Below, one piece after another: positions 47,925-58,719 of a DNA stretch of 64,000 nucleotides. The stretch comes from Oscarella lobularis. Taxonomy: Eukaryota > Porifera > Homoscleromorpha > Homosclerophorida > Oscarellidae. The DNA is taken from positions 682,001-746,000 of the forward strand of contig NC_089185.1 in assembly GCF_947507565.1 (NCBI RefSeq), given 5' to 3'. Made by a program: the position numbers and the translations under genes. How positions within the stretch are numbered: the first letter of the stretch is position 1; each line of letters opens with the position of its first letter. The notes under the pieces were generated by a model, which was given only the letters and a program-made list of their open reading frames with translations, was not told the DNA's origin and ran no database searches.

Positions 47925-49113
47925 CTAGATAGCGGACTGCAGATACCCCGCTCTTTCGTGTTTTTTCCTTGAAAGGCTATAAATTAATTTAGGATGCGTG
48001 TTTAGTCTCGTGAAGCGTTGTGTATTTTATTTCCAAATTCTCTTGACTTTGCCCGGCTGTTCCCCAATGGGGTCCTTTTTTCTTTTTTTTCTAGACAGTA
48101 TTTATTCAGACTTTTAGTCACAGATACAATACATTTGTTCGATACGGGCTTCGTGCACGTCACAACACGCACGCTATGAGATGAAGCTCTTGTCTTTAGA
48201 GAACTCTCTAGAGACGGAGCCCGCTCGCTTTGACTTTAGAAGGAGTGCAAGCTGAGTATATGCAGTCCTTCATGCAGGATTGAAGTATCTATCCTCATGC
48301 TGAGCTCTAGATCCTAGACAAACCCGGAAAACCGCTCGTTTTCTTCCCCAACTTGAAGAGAATGTTGTGTTGGAGTTTTGGAAGGTAAAAAGATGTAGGC
48401 AGATGTAGACACAGTTAGGGCTCACAGCTTGTCGAGCAATTCTCTTCGGTGAAGCACAGAAGCAGCCACATGCTGTCAAGCCAACACACGTACGTTTAGT
48501 GGTCAGATTGCACATTTAGGCTGTGTGTATATGATGTCAGAGATGAACCCCCGGAGTCTCTGACTTGTTTTGATTTCTTTCGGTCACATTGCCAACGGCC
48601 ACCGCCAGTCTCGTTATGCCACGGAATCCTTTCGGATTGCTTCTCTATGTAATCAGCGGTGTGCAACAAAGCGAGCAATGGACGAAAACGATCTCAAACG
48701 GCACAGCGATACAATCGCGCTCCCAGGCGGCGCGGTAAGTGCAGACGAATTCCTCCCGGACCTCCGGTGAATTAGAGTCTGTGTCGCCTTGTTTGCTCAC
48801 GACTACGAAGACATCCTTGTGTAGAGATAAGAAAGGGTAACCTTATCATCATAGCTTCCACGTCCGTAGATGCTTTCAATCTGACGTCACGATAGACGCG
48901 AGCACGGAAAAAATCATTCGCGAGCAAGGTTTCTTTTGCACAATGAACTAGAACGGCGGTCGGGCAAAACATCGAAAAAATGAAATGAAATGAATACTAC
49001 AGCTTTCGCGCAGTCCGCCTCCGTCACAGCAGCACAAGCGCTTGTCTGATTCGTTTTTTTCCCCCTCCCCCTTCTGCTTCCCCAAGGCGCGCGGCGGGAA
49101 GAAACTCTTCACA
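47925..49113. other. Spacer between CIP/KIP and cyclin D genes
   Basis: 1.19 kb between convergent stops. It should hold both 3' UTRs. A candidate short coding exon lies at 48678-48736 (MDENDLKRHSDTIALPGGA, followed by a GTAAGT donor), but I found no partner exon. Nothing else is recognised. Confidence 0.45.
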
Positions 49114-50854
49114 TCAGAACGTCTGCAAAGCGTACGTTGGCGTGTCTGTATCAGGTAAATTATTTTCTTTGTTTTCGTCTCCGCGGGAGATTCTGCTGGT
49201 GCCGCTGCCGCTGCCGCTGCCGCCGCTACTGCTTCCTATTGACGACAACTGTCGACGTAATGCCTCCTCGATTTGATTCCGGCATGCAACAATGAAGTCC
49301 TAATACACAGTAACATGCATGCTAAACGACGAAGGAGGACGGAGAGGCCAGATCATCACCTTATCTATGTGAGTCAATTCGTGTATAACATCTACGGGGT
49401 CCAGTCTGTCCATCATGGACATTTTCATTCCGTCGACGGCGGCGCAGACGGCGGCCGCAGCTATTGTCGACGGCGGATGCATGATGAATCGGTATTCTAG
49501 GGGGGGGAGGGGGGGAGAGGGGTGGATTTGTTTTTTAGTTTTCTTTCTTCCGCGTCGCGAGGATCGGCTTACCGAAACATGTCAGCGTCACGAGAGTAGT
49601 CGCGTGTTTTCGTATGACGAGCAACTGATCGGCGGTGACGGGAAGTCGATGGAATATGAGGTCGAGAAAGTCGAGTGGCGTGATTATGCCCACGTCCCAT
49701 TTGAGCCGTTCCAAGACGATTAGTTCCATTTTCTGCAAAGGAAAAGAAAAGGCGAAATTAGCGAAGCCCCCTCGGCGAAGCGCGGGGGCTTCGGTTCATT
49801 CATTTTGCCGACCACGTGGTGGTCGTAATGTCGATTTGCATGTCGTGGCCTTACTGTCAACTGTTGCGGCGTGAACGCGCCGTCTGATTGATAGCAGAGT
49901 CGTTCGATCGATAGCGGGCACGTTTGGGCGAGTTTGCTGGCGAGAAAAAGGCACGCGGCGGCGGTCAATTGGAGGTATTTTCGCTCGATGTATTGCTGGC
50001 TGAGCACGCGGTCGAGCAAGTTCACTGATAAGGGCAGGAGGATGTCTTCGCTCTTGCACTCGTCGCAGATCTACGTTCGTAGACAAAAGGCTTGGTTAAC
50101 GCTACGGCAGGTTTCACATTTGGCAATTTCCTGTCTGCAAGCCCGACAGAGTTCAAAAATGTTACAAGGCGGACATATTTTCGCACTATCTCAATTTTAG
50201 TCAAGTATGCGGAGGCGGGCGGCGGCACGCAGCCCCCCAGCCGATCGGCGTTGAAGCTCGAACGACAGGAGCACGCGACGCGAACAAAGACTCATGGAGC
50301 ATCTTACGTGGCCGGCAAAATGACCCAAACAGAGAACGCATGCTAGGCGCGCGCGCGTAGACTCCCCCAATAGCTCGCTAATTCTTTCGGTTTCTCGCCA
50401 TTCGAATCAATAGTTAGGAACAAACATGATCGGTCGATCGGGGAGCCGTGGGAAAGCCGCCACGAGAATTGTACCTTGACAAAACAAGGAATTCCCGCGC
50501 AGTGTGGAAAGTCTGGTCTGCGCGCGCGGGAACCGAGGTGTCGAAGACGCGTCGCGCCGTTGTGAAATCGACAACGAAATCGGCGCGAAATTAACGCGAC
50601 GCGCCTTCTTTTTTTAGTGCCATACAGAAACGTACCTGTACCTGCATCATCCAATCAACGAGAAGTCGTCGCGTGTCTTCGTTCATTTCGCCACGCTGCA
50701 CGATTTCGAGATAGTTGGGGTTAGGCAGAACGTTCTCCTCCGATCGTAGTAGGTTCTCGAGTACGCGCGGATCGCTGGCGAACGCTCGATCCGGCCGCGT
50801 GCGACGCCGCTGTGCCGTTCCTTCCGCGCAGCAGAGCAACGCTGCGCCGTCCAT
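49114..50854 (-). CDS. CCND: Cyclin D
   Basis: Several exons. ATG 50854 gives MDGAALLCCAEGTAQ, with an LxCxE retinoblastoma-binding motif (LCCAE) at residues 7-11, where cyclin D has it. Then come NYLEIVQRGEMNEDTRRLLVDWMMQV, the start of the cyclin box. After a 0.5-kb intron come ICDECKSEDILLPLSVNLLD, AACLFLASKLAQTCPLS, LERLKWDVGIITPLDFLDLI, VIRKHATTLVTLTCFG and DVIHELTHID. The last exon has ACRNQIEEALRRQLSSI (human CREQIEALLESSL), a Gly-Ser run, GDENKENNLPDTDTPTYALQ, and the stop at 49114. The TP site near the end corresponds to the phospho-degron of cyclin D1 (ACTPTDV). A KEN box is also present. Partner of CDK4/6, driving G1 entry. Confidence 0.92.
49501..49525 (+). repeat. G-run in a cyclin D intron, potential G-quadruplex
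   Basis: Seven Gs, A, seven Gs, AGA, four Gs and TGG in succession on the plus strand (C-rich on the coding strand), next to an intron border. Confidence 0.7.
50582..50590. promoter_or_regulatory. E2F-like site in cyclin D intron 1
   Basis: GGCGCGAAA is the reverse complement of TTTCGCGCC, a full E2F/DP consensus. It lies just upstream of an acceptor-side region, inside the first intron. A related GCGCGGGAA word lies near 50524-50532. Confidence 0.35.
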
Positions 50855-51640
50855 TTCTCCACCTCGCGATTGCGCGCGTCAGACGATGTAGCGATAGGGG
50901 AAACGAAATCGCGCGGGCCGGCGAGGAGGGCGGCGGTCGGGCGGTCGGGCGCGCGGCCTGGCAACTGGCGCACAACAGAACGCACCAAGCGAATGAATGA
51001 ATGGAACTGCCCAGCTGGATTGATGAGAGTACAGCCCACTTGAAATTCCTTTAGGGTACACTCACGCCCCCTGAGCGTTGTAGGTCAAAACTTCTATTTT
51101 GGGCTACTAATGTCATGGACGTACGTTGCTAGAGGTCTAACTTCGTTATCGAGGACGAACGTTGAAGAGGAGAGAGCGTCTGTCAGCCGAGTGTTGCTGG
51201 AGCACCACTTCGCGTTTTTCGCGGCGCGCCGGCGCTTGCGAGACTGGGTGAGATGCGGCTGGGAATTCCTTTGTAGAGCCGAATTGACGGGTGGGGCGGG
51301 GTCGTGCACGTGCACTTAGAAGAGGCGAAGGGAAGCAGAGGGCTGCGTTTGCCATACATGCAGATCGAATTGCAACCGCCGGGAATAATAAAATATGACC
51401 GAGCGGATGTACCGTGACGTACAGATGCAGATTGAAAAACGGAGTGCGATAAGAGTGTCTTTTAGCTCGTGCACCGCGTGTTTAGGCTACATGCACTAAA
51501 GAGTATTTGAGACCATTCACAGGAAGAATATAAATATTGCCACAAATCAGGGACTTAGCGCACGCGTCTACTACCGGACTTCACTGCGCCTGTGCAGCTC
51601 TTCTGAGTAATTGCAGATTCATTGCTCGATTCGCATCGAA
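50855..51640. other. Divergent intergenic region between cyclin D and cortactin
   Basis: 786 bp holding the promoters and 5' UTRs of both genes. Short frames on both strands have no recognisable domain. The CG-rich left part (50880-51000) is next to the cyclin D start. Confidence 0.45.
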
Positions 51641-54168
51641 ATGTGGAAAGCCGGCGTCGACATTAAAGTAGACGCAAGCGCGGGGGACGACGACTGGGAA
51701 ACGGATCCGGATTTCGTGGTAAAAAAACCAAAAGACGACCGTCGAGCCACACCCCCGGATTCCCTTCTCAGAACGAAGTCTCCGAAGAGGAGCAGCGATG
51801 GGGAGCAAAGACAGTCGAAGGATCGGGTCGTCAAGAGGCGTTCAGCATGAACAAATTGCGCGAGAACGTCGTCACCGACGACAAGCAGCACAAAGCGAGT
51901 AAGAAAGTGAACCGCGAAACGTTCTCTCGCGTCGCACGTGACTAACGGCAAATGTTCTCGTTCGTGCGATAGAGCAATTCGACGCAGGGTATAGAGAAAA
52001 GGTTCGCGTAGCGACATCACGTGATCTTTATTTCTTCCTCCCCAAGACCGAAAGCGTCTGAAGGATACGGTGGAAAGTTCGGCGTTCAGCGCGATCGAAT
52101 GGATAAAGTAGAAAAAAATTAGTTTCCCAATAATGATTATACTAATCAACGCCACTCTTATTTCTTATTAGTCTGCTCTTGGACATGATTACGTTGCAAA
52201 AGTGGACAAGCATTCGTCTCAGGTCGATTCTGCGAAGGGTTTTGGCGGACGATATGGCGTGCAGACAGATAGGCAGGACAAGGTGCCCAGGGATCGAGGG
52301 CAGACAATTGTCATTTATTATGAATAACTATATTTTAGAGTGCTAAAACCTTTGACTATCAGGCCAAGGTGGAGAAGCATGCTTCGCAGAAAGGTGTGTG
52401 TGAAATATTGCTATAGGTATGAGACTTTCTGCTCATTGTCTCTCTTTTTCAGACTATTCGACTGGTTTTGGCGGGAAGTACGGCGTGCAAGAAAAAACGG
52501 ACAAGGTGGGGAAAAATATTTTGATCCAGTTGATGTGGAAACGCCTAATCACCTAGAGTGCTCTGGGTTTTGACTACCAAGCCAAAGTCGAAAAGCATGC
52601 TTCGCAGAAAGGCAAGTTAGCAGAGAGAAGTCTATACCATAATACGTTTATTGTTCTTTAGACTATTCAACTGGGTTTGGAGGAAAGTATGGCGTTCAGA
52701 AAGACAGACAAGACAAAGTGAGCTTTAGCAGAACAGCAGACACGTCAACCCACTCACGTGAGATTATTTTCTAGGCTGCTGTGGGCTATGATCATCAGGC
52801 GCAGCTGGAGAAGCATTCTTCGCAGACTGGTATGGCCTCCTAGAGCGGGTAAGAGAACTGCTGCAATTCTCTCTAGATCACTCCAAGGGTTTTGGTGGAA
52901 AGTATGGCGTTATGGAAGATAGAAGGGATAAAGTGCGTAGAAGAGAAAGATTAGGTGTGTACGTACGTCATTCCTTTTTTATTTGCGCAGTCCGCTTTGG
53001 GCTGGGATCACAAATCGGATTTAGAGAAACACTCATCTCAAACCGGTATGTCATGCTATATGCAAGAGTATTTGACGCAGTGAAACGCCCCCTATTATGT
53101 AGACCATTCTCAGGGTTTCGGTGGAAAATATGGAGTGCAAGAAGATAGAATGGACAAGGTGGGGAGTACTCCGCGATAGCAATGGAGATTTCTATGTATG
53201 CCTTGTGTTTTATTAATTAAGTCTGCGGGTACCTATGATCAAATGCAAGACGTCAAATCAACTTATAAAACCGAACGAGGACCAGGCGGCAGCGCCGGCG
53301 GCATCCGGGCTAGATTTGAGAGAATGGCTCAAGAGCAGGAAGAGGTGAGCTTTGATTAATTACGTCAGTCATCTGCGGTATTTATTTGATTTTCAGGAAG
53401 TGGCAAGAAAAGCGGAAGAGGAGAAGGAGAGAAGACGACAGAGAGAGGAAAGAGAAAGAGAAGCGGCTAGAGCCCGACAAGAAGTAAATATTCGTCCATA
53501 GTCTCTATCGCATTCTTTCTCTAATTGACTATTTGTATATACACGCGGTTCCCAGAGCGAATTAGAGTATCTCTTGCGTCACTGTTTTCTTGCTCGATTG
53601 TTTAGGCGGCGGCTGCCCAAGAGGAGGAAGAGGAGGAAGCCTACCAGCAAGAACCTGAACCGGAACCGGAACCTGAACCTGAACCTGAACCCGAGGAAGA
53701 TGTTTATCAGCCTGAACCTGAGCCGGAACCCGAACCTGAGCCGGAACAAGAGCCAGAGGCTATTTATGACGAAGTGGGCGGCGCAGCGGAGCCGGAGCCG
53801 GAGCCAGAGCCAGAGCCAGAGCCGGAGGAGCAACTTTATGACGAAATACAAGTGCAGGAAACGCGGGGGGAGCCCGAGCAAGCTGATCAAGATATTTATG
53901 ACGATGTCGGAGAAGCAGAACCGGATGCCGCTGCTGCAGAGGAGAGTGGAATGAGAGCAAAAGCCGTCTATGACTATCAAGCTAGTAAGATAAATGATTA
54001 GTAATCAGGTGGGTGTCTAAGTTTGAATTTGTAGCTGGAGACGATGAAATCTCTTTTGATCCGGATGACATTATAGAGAATATTGAGCAGGTCGATGAGG
54101 GCTGGTGGCGCGGCACGTTTAATGGTCAAACTGGACTCTTTCCTTCGAATTACGTTGAACTGATTTGA
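51641..54168 (+). CDS. CTTN: Cortactin
   Basis: Many small exons. The start [15 protein letters not shown] and [11 protein letters not shown] match the N-terminal acidic region that binds Arp2/3. NKLRENVV... follows. Then come five cortactin repeats, each split over two exons, with the pattern [30 protein letters not shown] (from about 52170, 52339, 52557, 52775 and 52990). Next is a helical region rich in EEE/RRR (53290-53490). In place of the usual Pro-rich segment there is a long Glu-Pro repeat (53640-53830), with YDE/YDD tyrosines at 53765, 53838 and 53898. The SH3 domain ends the protein: [43 protein letters not shown], stop 54168. It stabilises branched actin at the cell cortex. Human cortactin has six and a half repeats, so this one is shorter. 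Confidence 0.96.
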
Positions 54169-54305
54169 CTGAAAAGAAAGACGCCAGTTTTGAGACAAAA
54201 TCGTAGCTAAGAGACTGGTTGTTTTTTTGTTCGTACAGTATATATCAGTGGCGCGCAGGATTCGCGCGTGTAGCGCGCAGTAGTCACGTGCTAGCATTAA
54301 CTTGC

Positions 54306-54313
54306 GGCGGGAA
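54306..54313. promoter_or_regulatory. E2F-like site upstream of CAF-1 p60
   Basis: GGCGGGAA (reverse TTCCCGCC), an exact core E2F word, 47 bp before the start codon at 54360. Chromatin assembly genes are known E2F targets in animals and plants. Confidence 0.45.
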
Positions 54314-54359
54314 TCGCTGGTATGTTTGCGCATGATCAATACCACTGGTACAAGTAGCA

Positions 54360-56382
54360 ATGAGGCTCGCTACGCCGCCAATCGCTTGGCACGGAAAACT
54401 CCGGGTGTTGAGCGTCGATCTCTATCAGACCAAGATCGTCCACGAAGAGACGACGTTCTGGAAGCTGGCCAGTGGCGGCCAAGACAACGACGTCAAAGTT
54501 GGATCGCGTCGTCGCACGTAAACGCACCGAAATGGCATTCTTGCTTTAGATATGGTGGATTTCTGCACCGGGAAGCAAGATCGAGTTTCGAGCGAACTTG
54601 CGACGACACGAGGCGCCTGTAAACGTCGTGAGATTTTCGCCAAACGGTGAAAAAAAAACGCGTATCTACCCGTATGTCCGTCATCGCGACGTTTAGGCGA
54701 CATGCTGGCGTCGGGAAGCGACGGTAACGGGAGTCGAATGTCGAATTCTGTAGGGCTGAGAACTCTGTGGGGTAGATCGAGCAATTTTGCTGTGGAAATA
54801 CGGCGGGGACGTAGATACGTTGTGTAACGATGACGACGAATTGCCGAATAGGGAAAATTGGTCTGCTACTAAAGCGCTGCGGTACGATGCTGGAGTCCTT
54901 TTATTAATAAATGAAATTGTTCTTGTCTTGCATAGTGGTCACACGAGTGATATTTTTGATCTGGCCTGGGCGCCTGATTCGACGAAACTGTTTTCGTGCG
55001 CGATTGACTATAAGACGATTATATGGGACACAGTGAAAGGTAAAGTGGGTTGTGGGCTAGGGAGTCAAGGGGTATCCAATTTTTTTAGGAAAAAAGATAT
55101 GCGAATTTGAAGATCATAATCACTATGTACAAGGCGTGTGCTGGGATCCAAAGAACCGTTTCGTTGCGTCGCAGTCAGCTGATCGGTAAGCTTTACCTGA
55201 CACGTGACCACTTTGAATTAGTGACGTTTTTTCAATTCCTTTAGAACACTCAACGTCTACTCTGTGTCTTCCAAACAGTTGCTACATTCTTTATCACGGA
55301 ACAGCGCTTCGACCATTGAAGGCGACTTTGAAGTAGCGAAATCTCAATAATCCAGCCTATATATTCATTGTTACGTTTTAAGATGAAACAGGGGAAGATG
55401 TTCTGGGAAGAATCAAAGGTGGAGGGATTTTTTCGGCGGCTAGCCTTTTCTCCAGACGGTTCTCTTCTTGTCGCTCCCGGTAAATAATTATAATTGTGTA
55501 TATAACATTGATTTATTTTCCTAGCCGGACGACTTGAAAAAAATGATGGAATCGGTATAAACACGTCATATGTAATAACCCCCGCGTCTCGTTTTAAGTA
55601 CTTAGTCCCATTAGCATAATTATTATTGATGTACACTTGATTTAGACCCGTTCTTCATGTTCCAAGCCCGGATAAGCCCACTGTGGCTGTCAAATTCTCT
55701 CCCGTCCTATATCAACTAAGAGACTCTGGTAAGAACAAAAAGATTTTTCTGCCTTTTTTGAGGGTTAACGTTATTTTAGTTTCATCTGTTTTTGAGTAAG
55801 AGTTTTATAGAATTTTTGCTCGCGTCATGGAGTTGCTTTCTAGTTTGCCTTACCGTATCGTTTTCGGTGTGGCTACGCCAGACACGGTTGTCATCTATGA
55901 CACGCAGCAGGCTGTTCCCATTGCTATGGTTGGCCGAATTCACTATGCTCCCATCACAGACATGTCCTGGTAAAGGGAAAAAGCTTGACGATGAAAGGAT
56001 TTTATTGGATTCTAGGTCTGCGGATGGACAATTGCTTGTTGTTTCATCGGCCGACGGTTACTGCTCCTTCATTGAATTTGATGAAAACGAGTTTGGGATT
56101 CCTTTTGACAGTAGCCCGTCATCGAAACCGGAAACAGAACGGGTCAAAATTACCACAAACGTCACATCAGAGATACCGGTTGCTACTGACGTCATAGCAG
56201 TTGGCAACGTCGCATCAGAAAAAGCTATTACTGACGTCATAGCGTTGACCCCCGTTGCCAAATCAGATACTAAGATCCAATCACCATTTGCTTCTCCACA
56301 AGCGAGTAAATCTAATGGAGATGGAGGAGAGCTGGATCCTAAGCCAAGGAGACTTCCTCTAAGTGCGCTAAGGACACTGTAG
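54360..56382 (+). CDS. CHAF1B: Chromatin assembly factor 1 subunit B (p60)
   Basis: A multi-exon WD40 protein. Start MRLATPPIAWHGKLRVLSVD (human [20 protein letters not shown]). Then KLASGGQDNDVKV, the ILLWKYGGDVDTL and ENWSATKALR segment, SDIFDLAWAPDSTKLFS, TIIWDTVKGK, HYVQGVCWDPKNRFVASQS, LNVYSVSSKQ, RPVLHVPSPDKPTVAVKFSP, LPYRIVFGVATPDTVVIYDT and SADGQLLVVSSADGYCSFIE with FDENEFGIPF. Almost every segment has its match in human CAF-1 p60. The C-terminus (56150-56382) is low-complexity and shorter than in human. CAF-1 deposits new H3-H4 behind the fork through PCNA, which is also encoded here. The start codon at 54360 lies about 190 bp after the cortactin stop, on the same strand. Confidence 0.92.
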
Positions 56383-56533
56383 AAAATCGCATACAAACAC
56401 TCAGGTTTTTCAATATTGTTTGATTATATTAGGTCATAGTCACTACTCGCACTAATGCATTGGTTCAAAAGAAGAATTTCGTCGGTGGTCTTCCTGCTGC
56501 TTTGTCTTTTCGATGCTAAATAACGAGGGTTTC

Positions 56534-56801
56534 TTATTTTTCATATTTTGTAGGTGCCGGACTCACTCGATCCCAAGCAATGAGCGAATAGAGGGCTGCC
56601 GGTACGACCGCTCCCCATAGAACCGTGTAAAAGACAGTTTTCGGCCGGAATTTGAAGTGCTCGACGGTTCGTTCCCTCATGAGACCCCAATCGTCAATGG
56701 CCTTTGTACGCTAGAGGAAATGACATCAATAAAGACAACCGAGGTGATGAAAGACGCACGAGAAGGTCTCCGTAAGCGTCGGGAGACTTTGTTTTCGGCA
56801 T
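56534..56801 (-). CDS. NDUFB4: Small NDUFB4-like mitochondrial complex I accessory subunit
   Basis: Two exons. ATG 56801 gives MPKTKSPDAYGDLL, donor CTC/GTGCGT, acceptor TTTCCTCTAG. The second exon gives RTKAIDDWGLMRERTVEHF, KFRPKTVFYTVLWGAVVPAA, LYSLIAWDRVSPAPTKYEK, stop 56534. About 72 residues with one membrane helix. The pattern of a charged stretch, FRP, then a Gly/Pro-containing helix and an Arg-rich end resembles the C-terminal half of NDUFB4 (VYPNFRPTPKNSLMGALCG). The N-terminal half of vertebrate NDUFB4 is missing, so identity is not certain. Alternative: another single-helix mitochondrial protein. It is head-to-head with PIGT at 50 bp. Confidence 0.55.
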
Positions 56802-56851
56802 AAAGTAGTTTGTGTGGGAGAACGCATGCGCAGCGTAGCAAACTCGTCGAA
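56802..56851. promoter_or_regulatory. Shared divergent promoter of NDUFB4-like gene and PIGT
   Basis: 50 bp between start codons on opposite strands. GCATGCGCAG at 56824-56833 resembles the NRF-1 core GCGCATGCGC, which is common at bidirectional housekeeping promoters. Confidence 0.55.
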
Positions 56852-58105
56852 ATGATCTTTCTCTTTGTCCTACTAGCCGGAGCCGTTTGCTCTTTGCAAG
56901 AAGAAGCGTTTACAGAAGACCTGCTGCTGCGTCCTTTTCCAGACGGCAAAGTGGGAGCTCATTTCGACTTCGACGTCACCACGCCGGCTTCGAGAATTTA
57001 CAGCAGGTAAGCAAAGAGCTCATCAGCAGTTTCGCTCTGACTCTTAATTTCCAGATCTCCCGATCACCACTATGATCTCTTTCCGAAGGCGCTCGGTCAA
57101 ATTCTGGCAAAGTACGCCGTAGAAGAATTCCACGTGTCTCTCACCCAGAGCCACTGGCATCATGACACGTGGGGCTACTCGCCGTCGCCCGCTCCGCCGG
57201 GAGCCCAAATATGGGCTCTCTTTCTACCGGAAGTGACGTCAAAAATCGAATCGCTTTGGAAAGGTCTGACGAACGCTTTATCCGGACTCATATGCGCGTC
57301 GCTGAGCGCCGTCGACTCGACGAATTCGGCCCAACCGCAATTCTCGTATGGGCCCGAAACGGTGGTTGCCATGGCGACAACCGAAAACGGATCTGTTGCT
57401 CTGGATCGATTTCGATACGCCGTGTTGTCGCGCGAAGTTGTCTGTACGGAGAATCTGACGCCGCTCGTGAAGACGTTGCCGTGTGGCTCCAATTCCGGCT
57501 TGGCGTCCCTTCTCAACGCCTTGCGCGTCTATGACGTCAATTATCACTCGCTCGGAATTCACGTGTCGCTTGCGTGCGACGAAAATGCGATCTCGTGTGC
57601 GGGAAGGGACGTGGTTGTTAAATTGAAACGAACGGTCACCGTCGTCTTTGATCCGATGCGGAAGTCGTCGTCTTTACATCGCACGTGGTCTCTACGCAAT
57701 CTATTCGGTCATTCCGTTGCGAAATCGTGTCCGCTTGCGAGTGGGTCTACAGTCTACGTCGACGCAACGTTGAAGCAGTCAACTATTGCTAACGGACCGC
57801 GTCTCCGTGACGACCTCGTTGACAACGTCACCGGGTCTCATTGGGCCGTCTATGCAAATCTGTCTGGAGGATCAGATATTGCGGTGGAGTGGACTGGTGG
57901 TAAAATTGTTGATCGATTCTCGTCGCTACGTCCTCCGGTGCGCATCACTTCGTTCGCCTCTGGCTACGGGCAGGAATTTGGCCAACTTCACATCTCCATT
58001 GACAATGATTTCGAAGTGCCTCTTCCCGTCGTTCTTCTCCAACTCGTTCCTTGGTACTTCCGCGTTTTTCTTCACACGTTGCGCATCGTTGCCGAACCCG
58101 CATCC

Positions 58106-58153
<48 letters not shown>

Positions 58154-58621
58154 AAATTCAACTATATTCCAGCGAAGGATCGCGTTCGCATGCACTCCTT
58201 TGAATGGGCGCTCAACCTACCGGCAAAATCAACCGTTCACGTTGTTGTGGATTTCCAATGCGCCTATCTTAAGTGGACTGAGCATCCGCCCGACGCACGC
58301 CACGGATTCTATATTCCACCAGCGATGCTTCGCTTTGATGCACCCGCTGACATGAAATCGGCGTCGCTCTTTGCCCTACCTTCGCATCGTCATAGACGAG
58401 TGTACGTCTACACGAAGCCTCTCCTTGTCGGCTTGCCGACGCCCGATTTTAGCATGCCCTACAACGTGATATGTTTTGTGTGCACCGTCGTCGCGATTGG
58501 GTTCGGCACGTTGCACAATTTGACGACGAAGCGATTTGTTGTGGAGAGTCGGAAGAAGAAGGAGGGAATGCTCGGTCGGCTGAAAGCGAAGCTGTTTGCA
58601 TCAAAAGCCAAAACAGAGTAA
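56852..58621 (+). CDS. PIGT: GPI transamidase component PIG-T
   Basis: Two exons, 56852-about 57006 and about 57055-58621. The start at 56852 gives the signal peptide MIFLFVLLAGAVCS; an in-frame ATG at 56810 would bury it. Motifs in family order: LLLRPFPDGKVGAHFDFD, HYDLFPKALGQILAKY, ELHVSLTQ-like EEFHVSLTQSHW, VLSREVVCTENLTP, LKTLPC-type VKTLPCGSNSGLASLL, SYHSLGIHV-like, PLASGSTVYVD, SGYGQEFGQL, LVPWYFRVFLHTL, WTEHPPDARHGFYIPP, and LPTPDFSMPYNVICF before a C-terminal membrane helix and a basic tail. PIG-T stabilises the transamidase that attaches GPI anchors in the endoplasmic reticulum. A run of about fifteen Thr codons (ACG) replaces a short loop near residue 350. Confidence 0.96.
58106..58150 (+). 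repeat. (ACG)n coding microsatellite in PIGT (poly-Thr)
   Basis: Fifteen Thr codons in a row, fourteen of them ACG, between the LRIVAEPAS and RKFNYIP segments. The reading frame is preserved. Confidence 0.95.
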
Positions 58622-58719
58622 AGCGTTTTTTATGCGTTTATAGCGCGCCGAAGGTACAGTACAAAACTCAAGACTAATGGATATGTTTTTTCTCCCCCTA
58701 TTCTTGCACTGGTGCTGCT

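Noticed and set aside
51094-51355. Small minus-strand frames between cyclin D and cortactin
   Set aside because: Short, no homology sense, and lying in the probable promoter region. No partner exons found.
53579-53980. 133-residue minus-strand frame rich in Phe, Leu and Arg
   Set aside because: Mirror image of the Glu-Pro and acidic repeats of cortactin.
57786-58355. 189-residue plus-strand frame with an Arg run
   Set aside because: Alternative frame of PIGT. The Arg run is the ACG microsatellite read one base off.
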